64,000 nt of DNA from Pollutibacter soli (GCA_029269725.1 JARJHS010000012.1:104242-168241); one strand, 5' to 3'; positions 27,811 to 37,265 are shown, numbered from the stretch's first letter. Numbers and translations: made by a program. The notes: generated by a model from the sequence alone, not told the origin.

Positions 27811-30086
27811 TTTCAAATATTCAAATTATGACTGCTCAACCAAATATCAACCGGAGAAAATTTCTGAAAGTAACTGCTCTAGCAGGCGGAGGCATGATGC
27901 TGAGTTTTAACTGGCTCGCGGGTTGTAACCCTACGCCGGATGAAGTACTGGCGATGCCTAAAGAATGGTTTTCTCTCAACAGTTATATAAAGATTGGTGA
28001 AAATGGAATCGTAACGCTGATGGCACCCAACCCCGAGTTCGGTACCAACCTGAAGACATCGCTGCCGATGATTCTTGCAGATGAACTGGATGTGGATTGG
28101 AAAAATGTAATTGTCGAACAGGCCGATTTTTACCCGGAACGATTTGAAAGGCAATTCACGGGTGGAAGTCAGTCCGTAAGAATGGGCTGGAAAATTTTGC
28201 GTACAGCAGGTTCTACTGCCAGAAAAATGCTGGTAAATGCTGCTTCAAAAAAATGGAACATTCCAGCAGAAGAAATCGCTACCTCAGCGGGCATGCTGAT
28301 CCATAGTGCCAGCGGAAAGAAAGCAGGCTATGGCGAAATGGCTTCATTTGCTGCAACGCTTCCTGTGCCGGACAATGTACCGTTTAAAAATGTGAAGGAT
28401 TTTAAGATCATCCGTACTTCACGCAAAAATGTAGAAGGCAAAAATATTGTTACAGGAAAACCACTCTTCTCTATCGATCATAAACAGGAAGGCATGCTGA
28501 TAGCGATGATCGTGCATCCGCCGGCTTTCGGACTCAAAGTGAAATCGCTTGATGAAGCATTAGTAAAATCAATGCCTGGTATCAAAGATGTTTTCGTGAT
28601 CAAAACGCTTGAAGACGGATATGAACATAATGCATTTGATACTACCAGTTTTTATGAATTGCCTGTGGTGGTTGGTAACAGCACATGGGAAGTGATGCAG
28701 GCAAAGAAACAATTAAAGGTAGAGTGGGAAGAAGCCCAGGAAAAGAAGGTGACGGTATTGGGATGGGGCGGAAACAAGGAAGACGTGGTGATTCCTGCAG
28801 GTCGCGAGAGCACAGAAACGCAACGTAAGAAAATGATGGCGATGTCAGGAAAACCAGGAAAAGAATTGAGAAGAGATGGTGATCCTGAGAAGGCCTTTAA
28901 AAATGCTGCAAAAGTAATCGAGCGTACATATACCGCGCCTTATCTCGCTCACAATACGATGGAGCCGGTAAATTGTTTTGCGCATGTCACTGCAGATAAA
29001 GCAGAGCTGTATGGCCCGATACAAGCTCCTGAATTTATCATGAAAACATTGGTTGCGCGTCTTGGCCTTCCGAAGGAAAAAATCCATATCAGTCTTGCGC
29101 GTATGGGCGGCGGATTCGGATTGCGTGCTTATGGTCATCACTTTGTGGAAGCCGCTGTGATTTCACAAAAGCTGAATGCGCCTGTAAAACTCGTATACAC
29201 GCGGGAGGATGATATGACATATGGAATTTATCGACCTACTTATACAGCAACTTACCGTGCTGGATTGGATAAGGATAACAATCTGATTGCATTTCATGTT
29301 CGTGGCGGAGGAATTCCTGAACATCCGGTAGAGCCTAACCGATTTCCTGCGGGCGCTGTAGATAATTATCTCGCGGAAGGATGGGAAATAAAGTCGAATA
29401 TTACGATTGGTGCATTCAGGGCACCGCGTTCGAATTTTATTGCGGGTGCAGAACAGTCTTTCCTCGATGAACTTGCAGAACTAGCAGGCAAAGACCCTAT
29501 CGAGTTTCGTCTGGAGCTTTTGCGCAGAAATAAAAACAATCCTGTGGGGAAAAATAATGCTTACGATCCAGGCAGGTACGCAGGTGTATTGGAACTTGTG
29601 CGTGAAAAATCCGGCTGGACGAAACCGCAGGAAAATGTAAGTCGCGGCGTTGCGGCTTATTTCTGTCATAACACCTATGTCGCGCAGGTGCTGGATATGA
29701 AAATGAAAGATGGCACACCGGTTGTAGAAAAAGTAACTGCGGCAGTTGATTGCGGTATCGTTGTCAATCCGGATTCTGCTGCGAATATGGGTGAAGGTGG
29801 AATTGTGGATGGTATCGGTAATGCGTTATTTGGTGAAATGACTTTTGACAATGGGATACCGGCGAAGAATAATTTTCATCAGTACAGAATGATCCGTCAG
29901 AAGGAAGCACCAAAAGCGATTGAAGTTCATTTTGTTCCGAATGACGAGGATCCGACTGGTTTGGGTGAGCCTTTGTTCCCACCAACCTTTGCAGCAGTGG
30001 CCAATGCATTGTACAGAGCGACCGGGAAAAGATATTATGAACAGCCTTTCAGTAAACAGATCAATTCGAGGCAGCCGTTATTATAA
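27807..30086 (+). CDS. Molybdopterin-binding large subunit (IorB type)
   Basis: Start at the coupled ATG 27807 (a second ATG at 27828 gives [15 protein letters not shown]). 759 residues with a Tat signal ([15 protein letters not shown]). Landmarks: a Moco-binding [20 protein letters not shown] region, [36 protein letters not shown], and [17 protein letters not shown]; near the C-terminus GLGEPLFPP holds the conserved catalytic Glu. Hydroxylates an aldehyde or N-heterocycle in the periplasm, passing electrons through the small subunit. No cytochrome electron acceptor gene is adjacent. Confidence 0.93.
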   Translation: MISNIQIMTAQPNINRRKFLKVTALAGGGMMLSFNWLAGCNPTPDEVLAMPKEWFSLNSYIKIGENGIVTLMAPNPEFGTNLKTSLPMILADELDVDWKNVIVEQADFYPERFERQFTGGSQSVRMGWKILRTAGSTARKMLVNAASKKWNIPAEEIATSAGMLIHSASGKKAGYGEMASFAATLPVPDNVPFKNVKDFKIIRTSRKNVEGKNIVTGKPLFSIDHKQEGMLIAMIVHPPAFGLKVKSLDEALVKSMPGIKDVFVIKTLEDGYEHNAFDTTSFYELPVVVGNSTWEVMQAKKQLKVEWEEAQEKKVTVLGWGGNKEDVVIPAGRESTETQRKKMMAMSGKPGKELRRDGDPEKAFKNAAKVIERTYTAPYLAHNTMEPVNCFAHVTADKAELYGPIQAPEFIMKTLVARLGLPKEKIHISLARMGGGFGLRAYGHHFVEAAVISQKLNAPVKLVYTREDDMTYGIYRPTYTATYRAGLDKDNNLIAFHVRGGGIPEHPVEPNRFPAGAVDNYLAEGWEIKSNITIGAFRAPRSNFIAGAEQSFLDELAELAGKDPIEFRLELLRRNKNNPVGKNNAYDPGRYAGVLELVREKSGWTKPQENVSRGVAAYFCHNTYVAQVLDMKMKDGTPVVEKVTAAVDCGIVVNPDSAANMGEGGIVDGIGNALFGEMTFDNGIPAKNNFHQYRMIRQKEAPKAIEVHFVPNDEDPTGLGEPLFPPTFAAVANALYRATGKRYYEQPFSKQINSRQPLL

Positions 30087-30312
30087 GGACAAACGTCTTC
30101 TTTATCGTTGCTTTCCGCTTTCACTGGCTTTCCGTCTACTTTGGTAAGTAGTATGGTCGCTGAGTTAAATAGGTGGCAGACGGGCATTCGGGAAGCCCGG
30201 AAAGAAACGGTAAATTCTTTTAACAACTTGTTGCAGGCATCAAAGGATGTAAACCTGTTATCAATATGCAATTCTCCGGTGATACATGTTATTTGAAACA
30301 GTTTTTAAAGAA

Positions 30313-30825
30313 TTAAACCGGTTCAGAAACTACCTTAAGAATGTTTTTAATTTGCCTGATATGTCTTTGCGTATGCACTGTATAAAAGTGCAGCCACTCC
30401 AGGCGTGTAAGGTTGCCGATGCCGGGAAATTCAAATTCCATGCATAACAAATCCAGATCATTTTTGTCTGCATAGTCAGATGCTTCGTCGAAGATGGTTT
30501 TAATTGCGGCAGCCATTTCATTTTTATCATGCGGCCCTGCTGATGGTGCAATAAATTCTGCTGTGGGAAATTTCAATTCAAAATTCAGGAACAGGTCACT
30601 GAGCGATTTGCAATATTCATCGGGACTGCGATCGGTGGTCGAATTTTTCCCCTTGAAAAGCAACCAGGTCTCCAGGGATTTCCGCAGGTGATCTGCTACT
30701 TCGCCTACCGTCCAGCTATCGGTAAAGGGTACTGTATTAAACTGATCTTCTGGTGTCTCCAGAATGGAATTGATCAGGTCTTCTCCTGTATTCCTGTAAG
30801 CTTTAATTACTTCCGCTGCATTCAT
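30313..30825 (-). CDS. DinB-family four-helix metalloprotein
   Basis: 170 residues in a four-helix arrangement. The typical opening FTDSWTVGEVADHLRKSLE places the first metal His at residue 46, and LEWLHFYTVHTQRHIRQI supplies His151 and His155, so the 3-His metal triad is complete. The family includes bacillithiol/mycothiol transferase-like enzymes that detoxify compounds with thiol cofactors; a role in stress defence is possible but not shown. Single gene, minus strand, convergent with the molybdopterin genes. Confidence 0.85.
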   Translation of the reverse strand: MNAAEVIKAYRNTGEDLINSILETPEDQFNTVPFTDSWTVGEVADHLRKSLETWLLFKGKNSTTDRSPDEYCKSLSDLFLNFELKFPTAEFIAPSAGPHDKNEMAAAIKTIFDEASDYADKNDLDLLCMEFEFPGIGNLTRLEWLHFYTVHTQRHIRQIKNILKVVSEPV

Positions 30826-31139
30826 AAATTTAAATTTACTTCGAAAAAACCATTTTGTCGGTATTGCAAAGTAGGTTTAATAAAATGTGTATGGGGGCTG
30901 GCACTGCGACAAATAGAGGGGCAGATGCGACAGTTAACTTTATTCCACTATTGACCGGAAACGATGTGTACAGTTTTCTGAATAAATCTGATTCACTATT
31001 ACAGGAGATTAAATAAAATCTACAGGTCGGCCTTTTCATATACGGAATTCCGGGAGGTGAATCAGTGCCAACTTCATGAATATCGCATTCAACCCAATTT
31101 TTCAACCCAGGTGTAGGGGAAAGGTAAATCAAAAATAAT
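30826..31139. other. Gene-free interval upstream of a small-protein operon
   Basis: 314 bp between the DinB gene start (minus strand) and the promoter at 31140. The minus-strand frame across it has no family resemblance and is not supported. It presumably holds the divergent DinB promoter, which I could not pin down. Confidence 0.45.
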
Positions 31140-31171
31140 TTTGCGAAACCGAAAGGCTGCGCATATATTTG
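31140..31171 (+). promoter_or_regulatory. Consensus Bacteroidota promoter
   Basis: TTTG at 31140-31143, a 20-nt spacer and TATATTTG at 31164-31171 exactly match the TTTG-N19/21-TAnnTTTG pattern. ACCGAAAGG occurs as a direct repeat at 31148 and 31174, bracketing the -7 element; the second copy is the loop-and-arm of AACC-GAAA-GGTT, a small tetraloop hairpin that would lie near the start of the transcript. Confidence 0.75.
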
Positions 31172-31263
31172 CAACCGAAAGGTTTCATAAAGGAAGCATT
31201 GGAAGATGGGAAGGGTCTGGATTTGTATAGCCTTAAAGCTAAATACATGAGAGAAATAACAAG

Positions 31264-31437
31264 ATGGCAGAAGCCAAACAAAAGGATTTGGGAGTACAGG
31301 TTCAAACAACGGGAAAAGGTATTACATACTATGATAAAGCACAGGAAGTGAACCCTCTTAAGATCAACAATCCACCATACGGAATAATGATTGGCAATAT
31401 TTTAAAAGATGATTCGCATTTTCAAAACATCGGTTAA
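31264..31437 (+). CDS. Small hypothetical protein, 57 residues
   Basis: A short frame starting MAEAKQKDLGVQVQTTGKGI and ending KDDSHFQNIG, 93 nt after a consensus -7 element, with an A-rich leader (gagagaaataacaag) before the ATG. The composition is that of a real soluble protein, unlike the competing frame at 31169. It overlaps the next gene by 29 bp in another frame. I do not recognise a family and no cysteine or membrane segment is present. Confidence 0.55.
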   Translation: MAEAKQKDLGVQVQTTGKGITYYDKAQEVNPLKINNPPYGIMIGNILKDDSHFQNIG

Positions 31438-31618
31438 AACAAAACGGCAGGTTAAGACCTTAAAACCCCATATCAACAGAATCCTTCCAAACAGCAAATG
31501 GAATTTTGATCTGGACGATTGTGACAGGATTTTAAGGATAGACAGCGACGATAGTGGTGTTTTGAGAATAACAGAACTGCTGATGGTTCACAAATTCCAC
31601 TGCGAGGAACTGGAATAA
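31409..31618 (+). CDS. Small HMA-like (heavy-metal-associated fold) protein
   Basis: 69 residues: MIRIFKTSVKTKRQVKTLKPH, then LPNSKWNFDLDDCDRILRID, and a final IT..LMVHKFHCEELE. The beta-alpha-beta-beta-alpha-beta rhythm and the position of the SKWNFDLDDCDRILRI strand agree with Bacteroidota proteins related to heavy-metal-associated domains, but the CxxC metal motif is absent, so metal binding is doubtful. Overlaps the upstream 57-residue gene by 29 bp and probably shares its promoter. Confidence 0.7.
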   Translation: MIRIFKTSVKTKRQVKTLKPHINRILPNSKWNFDLDDCDRILRIDSDDSGVLRITELLMVHKFHCEELE

Positions 31619-31660
31619 AAGCTCAACTAAATCATTTCATCAAACTTAAAATTAAAAATC

Positions 31661-32101
31661 ATGGCACTCATCAATCCTTACATTCATTTCAACGGAAACG
31701 CCGAAGATGCGTTCACATTTTACAAGTCCGTATTTGGTGGCGAATTTGCGACAGTTAAGCGTTACAAAGAGATTTCCAGTCCTCAATATCCGATTCCGGA
31801 AATTGATGCAAACAGGCTCATGCATATCACACTACCTATTGGCAAGGGCACCATGTTAATGGGCAGTGACGTTATGGAAGTAATGGGAAAGGTAACGGAA
31901 AACGACAACCGTAATACGATTTCCATCAGTGCAGAAAGTCGGGCGGAGGCTGATAAATTGTTCCACGGTCTCTCAGCTGGTGGCCAGGTGGAAATGCCGA
32001 TCAGTGATGGTCCGCTGGGTTCCTATTTTGGGATGTTTGCAGATAAATATGGTGTACAATGGATGGTGGATTTTACTCCGACAGGTAATGGGAAAAATTA
32101 A
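31661..32101 (+). CDS. PhnB/YjdN-like VOC protein
   Basis: 146 residues, start MALINPYIHFNGNAEDAFTFYKSVFGGEF, the diagnostic opening of PhnB-like (PF06983) proteins, continuing to the middle HITLPIGKGTMLMGSD and the second module SAGGQVEMPISDGPLGSYFGMFADKYGVQWMVDF. A small dimeric protein; enzymatic function of the subfamily is not established despite similarity to 3-demethylubiquinone methyltransferases. Follows the HMA-like gene after 42 bp. Confidence 0.9.
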   Translation: MALINPYIHFNGNAEDAFTFYKSVFGGEFATVKRYKEISSPQYPIPEIDANRLMHITLPIGKGTMLMGSDVMEVMGKVTENDNRNTISISAESRAEADKLFHGLSAGGQVEMPISDGPLGSYFGMFADKYGVQWMVDFTPTGNGKN

Positions 32102-32435
32102 TTGACGGGATTAGATACGCGTGCATTAAGTTCGGCAGAAACAGAGCGCTCGAATGGCATTAGTCTTTTTGATTCGACCGGCATTAACTATAATTTTAAA
32201 CAATGTTTTATAACTCTGTGTATGCCGGACTTCTCAGGATGTCTGCAGCGAAACGTCATACATAAATCAGATGCCATTTTCCGTCGACACTCTTTTACAG
32301 TAAAACTATTCTTACATCTCAATCCGTGTGTCGGGTTGCAGCGATGGCACTGCAGGTACCCGATTTCATCAGGTGAACAATAGCGCGGGAAGCGTAAATT
32401 ATTTTTAACTTACAGAACACTCTTCAATTTTTATT
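32102..32435. other. Gene-free interval
   Basis: 334 bp. A 93-residue frame covers most of it, but it starts at a TTG touching the preceding stop codon and has no family resemblance or domain pattern, so I do not accept it as a gene. No promoter match identified. Confidence 0.5.
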
Positions 32436-33095
32436 ATGAAGACCCGTTCGTTATTATTCACAGTTTCCCCTGAGATAGGAAAAGTGTCAGCGGAGTTGAT
32501 TGTGCCCGAAAAGCCCATTTGTGTAATGACATTTGCACACGGAGCAGGAGCGGGAATGAACCATGAATTCATGGTGAGAGCTGCCAAAGAGCTTGCAGAA
32601 AAAGATATTGCAACACTCCGTTTTAATTTTCCATTTATGGAAAATAAAAAGAAAAGACCTGATTCACCTGCGGTCGCGCATAAAACGATAGAAGCTGCCA
32701 TCAAAAAGGCGCAGGATCTTTTTCCTTCACTTCCTGTATTTGCATCAGGTAAATCATTCGGCGGAAGGATGAGTTCGCAATACATGGCTACCCAACCGGC
32801 GGTGGATGTTAAAGGCCTGGTCTTTTTCGGATTCCCTTTACATCAGTCTGGAAAGCCTTCAATAGAAAGAGCGGAACATCTCAAAAGCGTAAAGGTGCCG
32901 ATGCTTTTTCTGCAAGGTACGCGAGATGAGCTCGCATCCTGGGAACTCATAGAGAAAGTATGCAAATCACTTAAACTGGCAACCCTCAAAAAAATTGAAG
33001 GAGCAAATCATGCGTTCAAAGCGGGGAAGCAGGAAATCATTCCGATATTGGTGAATGATACGCGGGCATGGATTGAAAAGAAATTGAAAAGATGA
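32436..33095 (+). CDS. Alpha/beta hydrolase of the KANL3/Tex30 type
   Basis: 219 residues. The first strand MTFAHGAGAGMNHEFM carries the HGAGAGM oxyanion loop typical of this small hydrolase family, the nucleophile elbow is ASGKSFGGRMSS (Ser), and the C-terminal MLFLQGTRDELASW (Asp) and EGANHAFK (His) complete the triad. No signal peptide. The natural substrate of the family is unknown. The stop is followed by the long hairpin array. Confidence 0.88.
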   Translation: MKTRSLLFTVSPEIGKVSAELIVPEKPICVMTFAHGAGAGMNHEFMVRAAKELAEKDIATLRFNFPFMENKKKRPDSPAVAHKTIEAAIKKAQDLFPSLPVFASGKSFGGRMSSQYMATQPAVDVKGLVFFGFPLHQSGKPSIERAEHLKSVKVPMLFLQGTRDELASWELIEKVCKSLKLATLKKIEGANHAFKAGKQEIIPILVNDTRAWIEKKLKR

Positions 33096-33152
33096 AAATG
33101 GCATGTTATCATCGGTAAAAAGATACCAGCAATTCTCTATGATTCGTTTCAT

Positions 33153-33850
33153 TTGTTGATGTTTCGGCGGGTGGGAAATAACTTTATCATTTTCAATTGA
33201 GCAGACGAACACCAACAAAACATCGGAACAGGGAATAACCTGACTACAAAAGTTATTGGTGTTCCCTGGCTATCTCAATTTATGCCTTCCTGTTACGTCT
33301 TGGGAAACACCAACAACGGAAGGACGTTTCCTTTGTTGGTGTTCCCTGGCTATCTCAATTTATACCTTCCTGTTACGTCTTGGGAAACACCAACAACTGA
33401 AGAACGTTTCCTTTTTTGGTGTTTCGGCGGTCAGAGGAATGCTTTATCAATTTCAATATAGCAGACGAACACCAACAAAACATCGGAACAGGGAATAACC
33501 TAACTACAAAAGTTGTTGGTGTTCCCTGGCTATCTCAATTTATACCTTTACGTCTTGGGAAACACCAACAAAGCATCGGAACAGAAAAAGTATCCTAACT
33601 AAAAAAGTTGTTGGTGTTCCCTGGGTTCTATTCAATTCACAGACTTATATTATGTCCGGGAAACACCAACAACTGAAGAACGTTTCCTTTGTTGGTGTTT
33701 CGGCGGGCAGAGGAATGCTTTATCAATTTCAATATAGCAGACGAACACCAACAAAGCATTGGAACAGAAAATATCCTAACTAAAAAAGTTGTTGGTGTTC
33801 CTGGCTGCCTTAATTCATAAACTCTTGATAAGTCCCGGGAAACACCAATT
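33153..33850. repeat. Array of eight hairpin units with two alternating loop types
   Basis: Each unit has arms TTGTTGGTGTT and AACACCAACAA. Type A loops read ccctggctatctcaattt and on to tcttggga; type B loops read tcggcgg...ggaatgctttatcaa...gcagacg. The order is B, A, A, B, A, A, B, A. Linkers are also of two kinds (catcggaacag...aactacaaaag after B or some A, and ctgaagaacgtttcc after A). The array fills the space between two convergent genes and ends 11 bp before the serine hydrolase stop codon. Confidence 0.85.
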
Positions 33851-33861
33851 ACAGAAGATTT

Positions 33862-35217
33862 CTACTTCTCCTTCGTGAAAACCCGTTCTTCACCATTGCG
33901 TTTGATCGTCATCTGATTTTTTTCAAGATCAAATTCTACTACAATGCCCGTAGGTGTACCGTTATCTACCTTGAATTTGTTCTCAGCTGTTGCTTCGAGT
34001 GGGAACGGGTTTTGCCCTCCAGGCGGTTGTCCGTAGAGCGTATTCTCTTTACGTGTAATAATAAATTTCGCAGGAGCACCCGGCCTCGAGTATTCACCGA
34101 CATATTTATCGAGTAGTTCTGTGCTGACGGCTAAAGATTCAAAAGTGGGAACCTGGAAAGGTTTGTTGTAATAGATATCCACAGCTCCCGCCATGATGTC
34201 TTTCACCGGGTATACCTTCGCGTTAGTAGTATAAGCGACAGCCAGTTTTTCTTCGGGCTGATAGGATACCCATGCACCATAATTATCTGCACCGCCGGTA
34301 TGACCGTAGAAAGTCTTTCCATCAAATTCGAATGTCACCAATCCAAAACCTTCACCATCTTTCATCGATTTCATCTGATCAAGACTTGCCTTTGACACGA
34401 TCTTCCCTTCGAATAGTGCTGAGATGAATTTGCAAAGATCAGTTGGTGTTGAAACGATTGCTCCTGCGCTGAAAAGAATGCTGGGGTGCGTTTCAGGAAC
34501 CTGCTGCCATTCGCCGCCTGGAGGGATAAAATAAGTTAGACTTTCTTTTTTGTTTACATCAATATTACCTGTGGCCAGATAAGTGTCGGTAAGTCCGATT
34601 TTCTTTGTGATTTTTTCTTCGAGAACTTGCTCGTAGGATTTACCGGTTACTTTCTCAATCACAAGTCCAAGGATGAAGTAGCCGGAATTGCTGTACATGG
34701 CTTTCGTTCCGGGTTCGAAATCGGGTGGGGTGTTGACGATAAGCGCGAGGTGTTCATTCTTCGTCAATGGGAGCGTATTTACATTCCGGTCTGCATTTTG
34801 TTGCCGTTTTATATTGGGTATGCCGCTACGATGGGAGAGGATCTGCTCAATTGTAATTTTATCAGCATTCGGTACCTGCGGCAGGAATTTACTCAGCGGA
34901 TCAGAAAGTTTCAGTTTCCCTTCCTCAACAAGTTTCATGATCAAAGTGGCAGTAAACGTTTTTGTAATTGAACCGATCCGGAACCTGTTTTCGGAAGTCA
35001 TTGGCTTTTTTTCTGTGCCGCTGATCTGGCTATAACCAAATGCGCGCGAATAAACTGGCTTGCCCTCTTTCATAAAGACGAAACTTCCCATTCCCTTATT
35101 TTTTTCTGCAAGGCGATCGAAAAGCTGATCGAGTTTGGCCTTGTCAACGGGTTGCGCTGAAGTCACACTTAATAGCGCCACCACAAGTATTGAGGTAATC
35201 AGTATTTTATTGTTCAT
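33862..35217 (-). CDS. Secreted serine hydrolase, class C beta-lactamase-like
   Basis: 451 residues with a signal peptide (to about 21, LLSVTSAQ). SxxK is Ser83-IT-Lys86 (RIGSITKTFTATL), YxN is YSN (KAMYSNSGYFILG) and the third motif is HTG (YGHTGGADNYG). A C-terminal beta-barrel domain (LLDKYVGEYSRPGAPAKFIITRKENTLYGQPPG) follows. It is the same architecture as the gene at 8442 but with only distant similarity. Probable periplasmic esterase or peptidase. Two tandem palindromes in its promoter suggest dedicated repression. Confidence 0.9.
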   Translation of the reverse strand: MNNKILITSILVVALLSVTSAQPVDKAKLDQLFDRLAEKNKGMGSFVFMKEGKPVYSRAFGYSQISGTEKKPMTSENRFRIGSITKTFTATLIMKLVEEGKLKLSDPLSKFLPQVPNADKITIEQILSHRSGIPNIKRQQNADRNVNTLPLTKNEHLALIVNTPPDFEPGTKAMYSNSGYFILGLVIEKVTGKSYEQVLEEKITKKIGLTDTYLATGNIDVNKKESLTYFIPPGGEWQQVPETHPSILFSAGAIVSTPTDLCKFISALFEGKIVSKASLDQMKSMKDGEGFGLVTFEFDGKTFYGHTGGADNYGAWVSYQPEEKLAVAYTTNAKVYPVKDIMAGAVDIYYNKPFQVPTFESLAVSTELLDKYVGEYSRPGAPAKFIITRKENTLYGQPPGGQNPFPLEATAENKFKVDNGTPTGIVVEFDLEKNQMTIKRNGEERVFTKEK

Positions 35218-35243
35218 GGTTCTGATTTTGATTTATAAAAAGT

Positions 35244-35286
35244 ACTTTGAAAAGCAAAGTAAATGAATTACTTTGAAATTCAAAGT
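35244..35286 (-). promoter_or_regulatory. Tandem palindromic operators before the serine hydrolase
   Basis: ACTTTGAAAAGCAAAGT (35244-35260) and the perfect ACTTTGAAATTCAAAGT (35270-35286) share ACTTTG/CAAAGT arms, centre-to-centre 26 bp, within 30-70 bp upstream of the ATG. On the minus strand they overlap a TTTG and a TTACTTTG that could be the -33 and -7 elements. A dimeric repressor (PadR- or MarR-like) is likely. Confidence 0.6.
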
Positions 35287-35414
35287 GAAATCTGAAAAAA
35301 AATTGGATTGGCGAAATTGTGCAGTTGACCGGATATAGTTTTGTTCAGATGTTAGAGCTCTGCCGTACCGGCAATGCTGATTCTGGACGAAAAATTTATT
35401 AAAAATTAAAGTTG

Positions 35415-36150
35415 ATGAAAACAATAACCACTGTTCAGCAAAGTATCCGAAGCAAAAGAAGATTAATCAATACCATAATAGTTTTTGCTATTGCAGGTGC
35501 GCATTTCTCCTGTATCGACCATGAACGTATCGACAGATTTCGTGAAGAACAGGCAAATAAAATTGTAGAAAGAGTCGATTCTTCAATGCTGAATTTTCTT
35601 GCCGATTGGAAATTTACACAACGCGGAAAGGCGGGTTTTTGGCGTAGGTTATCAGGTGATAGTTTGATTTTTACCTGTTCATTTTTTCAGATGGTGATAC
35701 TCCCGTACTAAAAACTTACCAGACAGGGAGATTTTTAAGCTTTTTCAAAAGCGACTTAGCGATTGATTCTGCCTATTATCAGATAATGATTAAAAGGATT
35801 AATGACACTTCCATAAACATAGCAGGCTCTAATGATCATGGTGTTAATATTCTGCTTTTCGATAAGCTTTCTGTGAAAACTATCTTTCCTGATCAAAATC
35901 CGTTCGATATATTGACACAGCTTTCAAATATCAGAGACTTATTAGAAGTGATTGGAATTGATCATGTTAAAAAACCAACGGATTTATCCAGTTCTATCTC
36001 CCGGGTGGTCGGCATATTTTGACATATCTACCCGATACGCTTAATTATTCAAATCTTAATAGGTACTGGATTGAGGAATTTTCAAAAGGAAAGCAGCTCA
36101 AACTAAACTGGAATTTCAGAAAACTGGATAATCCGATCGATAGCGGATAA
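35415..36150 (+). pseudogene. Decayed lipoprotein gene with two frameshifts
   Basis: Three consecutive frames join into one natural protein: from 35415 (KTITTVQQSIRSK, lipobox-like AGAHFSC, then VERVDSSMLNFLADWKF), shifting near 35680 to FSDGDTPVLKTYQTGRFLSFFKSDLAIDSAYYQ and on to DLSSSISRVV, and shifting again near 36010 to HILTYLPDTLNYSNLNRYWIEEF up to the TAA at 36150. Both shifts are in the same direction, consistent with two 1-bp losses. The intact product would be about 245 residues. Family not recognised. Confidence 0.65.
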
Positions 36151-36250
36151 AACACAATTTATTTAGGGATTGAATAGTGCTTTCGGACTTTTCATGCAAA
36201 GCTGTTTAGTGCTGAAAGTTTGTGCCGGATGAAGAGTTCTTTTGTTCTTA

Positions 36251-36667
36251 TCATTCACACAACCTTTTCAGCAATTGCCGCAACTGATCATAATCCTTTT
36301 CGCCCAGCTTTTTTTTCCATTCTTCTTCAAATTCAAAGTTGATTTGCTGACCAACGCTTTTTACCTTCTTCCCCTTCGCAGTCAATAAAAGCAACCAGGC
36401 GCGTTTATCATTCGGGTCGGGTGTTTTTTTAACATAACCATCATTTTCCAACTGGGCCACCAATACACTCATACTTTGTTTAGTGATCTTGGCCTTTGCA
36501 GCAAGATCCGTGATGCGACTACCGTTTGCATCGGTATGATAGAATACCCACCCGTGAGAAGGAGAAATATTATCAAACCCATTTTCTTTTAACTGTATTT
36601 CAAGATTATACCGAAGATCATCCCATAATTTCCGGAGATAAACTCCCGTGTTGATATAGTCACTCAT
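36251..36667 (-). CDS. MarR-family transcriptional regulator
   Basis: 138 residues with the MarR winged helix: SRITDLAAKAKITKQSMSVLVAQLENDGYVKKTPDPNDKRAWLLLLTAKGKK, including the DxR wing motif, flanked by dimerisation helices. Divergent from the cupin gene; the inverted repeat in the shared promoter is the natural binding site, so it probably represses both genes and responds to a phenolic or other small ligand. Confidence 0.92.
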   Translation of the reverse strand: MSDYINTGVYLRKLWDDLRYNLEIQLKENGFDNISPSHGWVFYHTDANGSRITDLAAKAKITKQSMSVLVAQLENDGYVKKTPDPNDKRAWLLLLTAKGKKVKSVGQQINFEFEEEWKKKLGEKDYDQLRQLLKRLCE

Positions 36668-36684
36668 AAAAATAAGCAGATTTA

Positions 36685-36717
36685 TTTGGCAAATATAGTC
36701 AGTTTATCTTACTTTTG
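36685..36717 (+). promoter_or_regulatory. Promoter of the cupin gene
   Basis: TTTG at 36685-36688, 21-nt spacer, TACTTTTG at 36710-36717: full match to the Bacteroidota consensus, 37 bp before the ATG. Confidence 0.75.
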
Positions 36718-36736
36718 TAGTAAGTTGAACTGACTA
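36696..36736. promoter_or_regulatory. Inverted-repeat operator between marR-like and cupin genes
   Basis: TAGTCAGTT (36696-36704) and AACTGACTA (36728-36736) are perfect 9-bp arms bracketing the -7 element, with an inner TTACT/AGTAA pair. Placement over the promoter is typical of repression. Confidence 0.65.
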
Positions 36737-36754
36737 AATAAAGATAAGCATTTT

Positions 36755-37228
36755 ATGGAACAGAAATCGTTTTTAAGCAACGCCATCCCGGAAAATTCAA
36801 GAGCTATTCCCGGCGCATTATTTCATTTTCTCGCAACCGGGGAACAAACAGCTAACCAGTTTTCTCTCATTTATATTGAAGTACATAAAGGAAACGAACC
36901 ACCGGCACATACGCATAAGAATGAAGATGAGAGCTATTATATCCTGGAGGGAGAAATAAAGTTCTGGATAGGTGACACCGAATATCTCGCCAAAGCCGGG
37001 GATTTCATTCATCTGCCAAAAAATATCCCGCATAAATTTGAATTGCAATCCGAATGTGTAAAGGAGTTGATGTGGATTGCGCCGGCGGATCTGGGCAAAT
37101 GGTTTTGGGACAATAGTGTTCCATCTCCCGATATGAAACCCTTGCCATTAATGAAAGAGCCACCTTCACCGGAATTGGTCAGCCATTTCGTGAAATCTCT
37201 TTCTGAATATGGTGTGGAGATGGTCTGA
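36755..37228 (+). CDS. Cupin-domain protein
   Basis: 157 residues with one cupin barrel: motif 1 PPAHTHKNEDESYYILEGEIKFW (two His and one Glu ligand) and motif 2 GDFIHLPKNIPHKFEL (last His), so the metal site is complete. Such single cupins are quercetinase-like dioxygenases or sugar-binding proteins. Regulated by the divergent MarR-like protein, which points to turnover of an aromatic or flavonoid-like compound. Confidence 0.88.
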   Translation: MEQKSFLSNAIPENSRAIPGALFHFLATGEQTANQFSLIYIEVHKGNEPPAHTHKNEDESYYILEGEIKFWIGDTEYLAKAGDFIHLPKNIPHKFELQSECVKELMWIAPADLGKWFWDNSVPSPDMKPLPLMKEPPSPELVSHFVKSLSEYGVEMV

Positions 37229-37265
37229 AAATGTATTTTTGAAATAGTCTAATGGGAGATGGGTC

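Noticed and set aside
32102..32383. 93-residue frame between the PhnB-like and hydrolase genes
   Set aside because: Begins at a TTG directly after the upstream stop, no family resemblance and low-complexity codon use.
33153..33850. Integron-like attC array
   Set aside because: The arms do not fit the RYYYAAC/GTTRRRY core sites, no cassette genes lie between units, and no integrase is visible.
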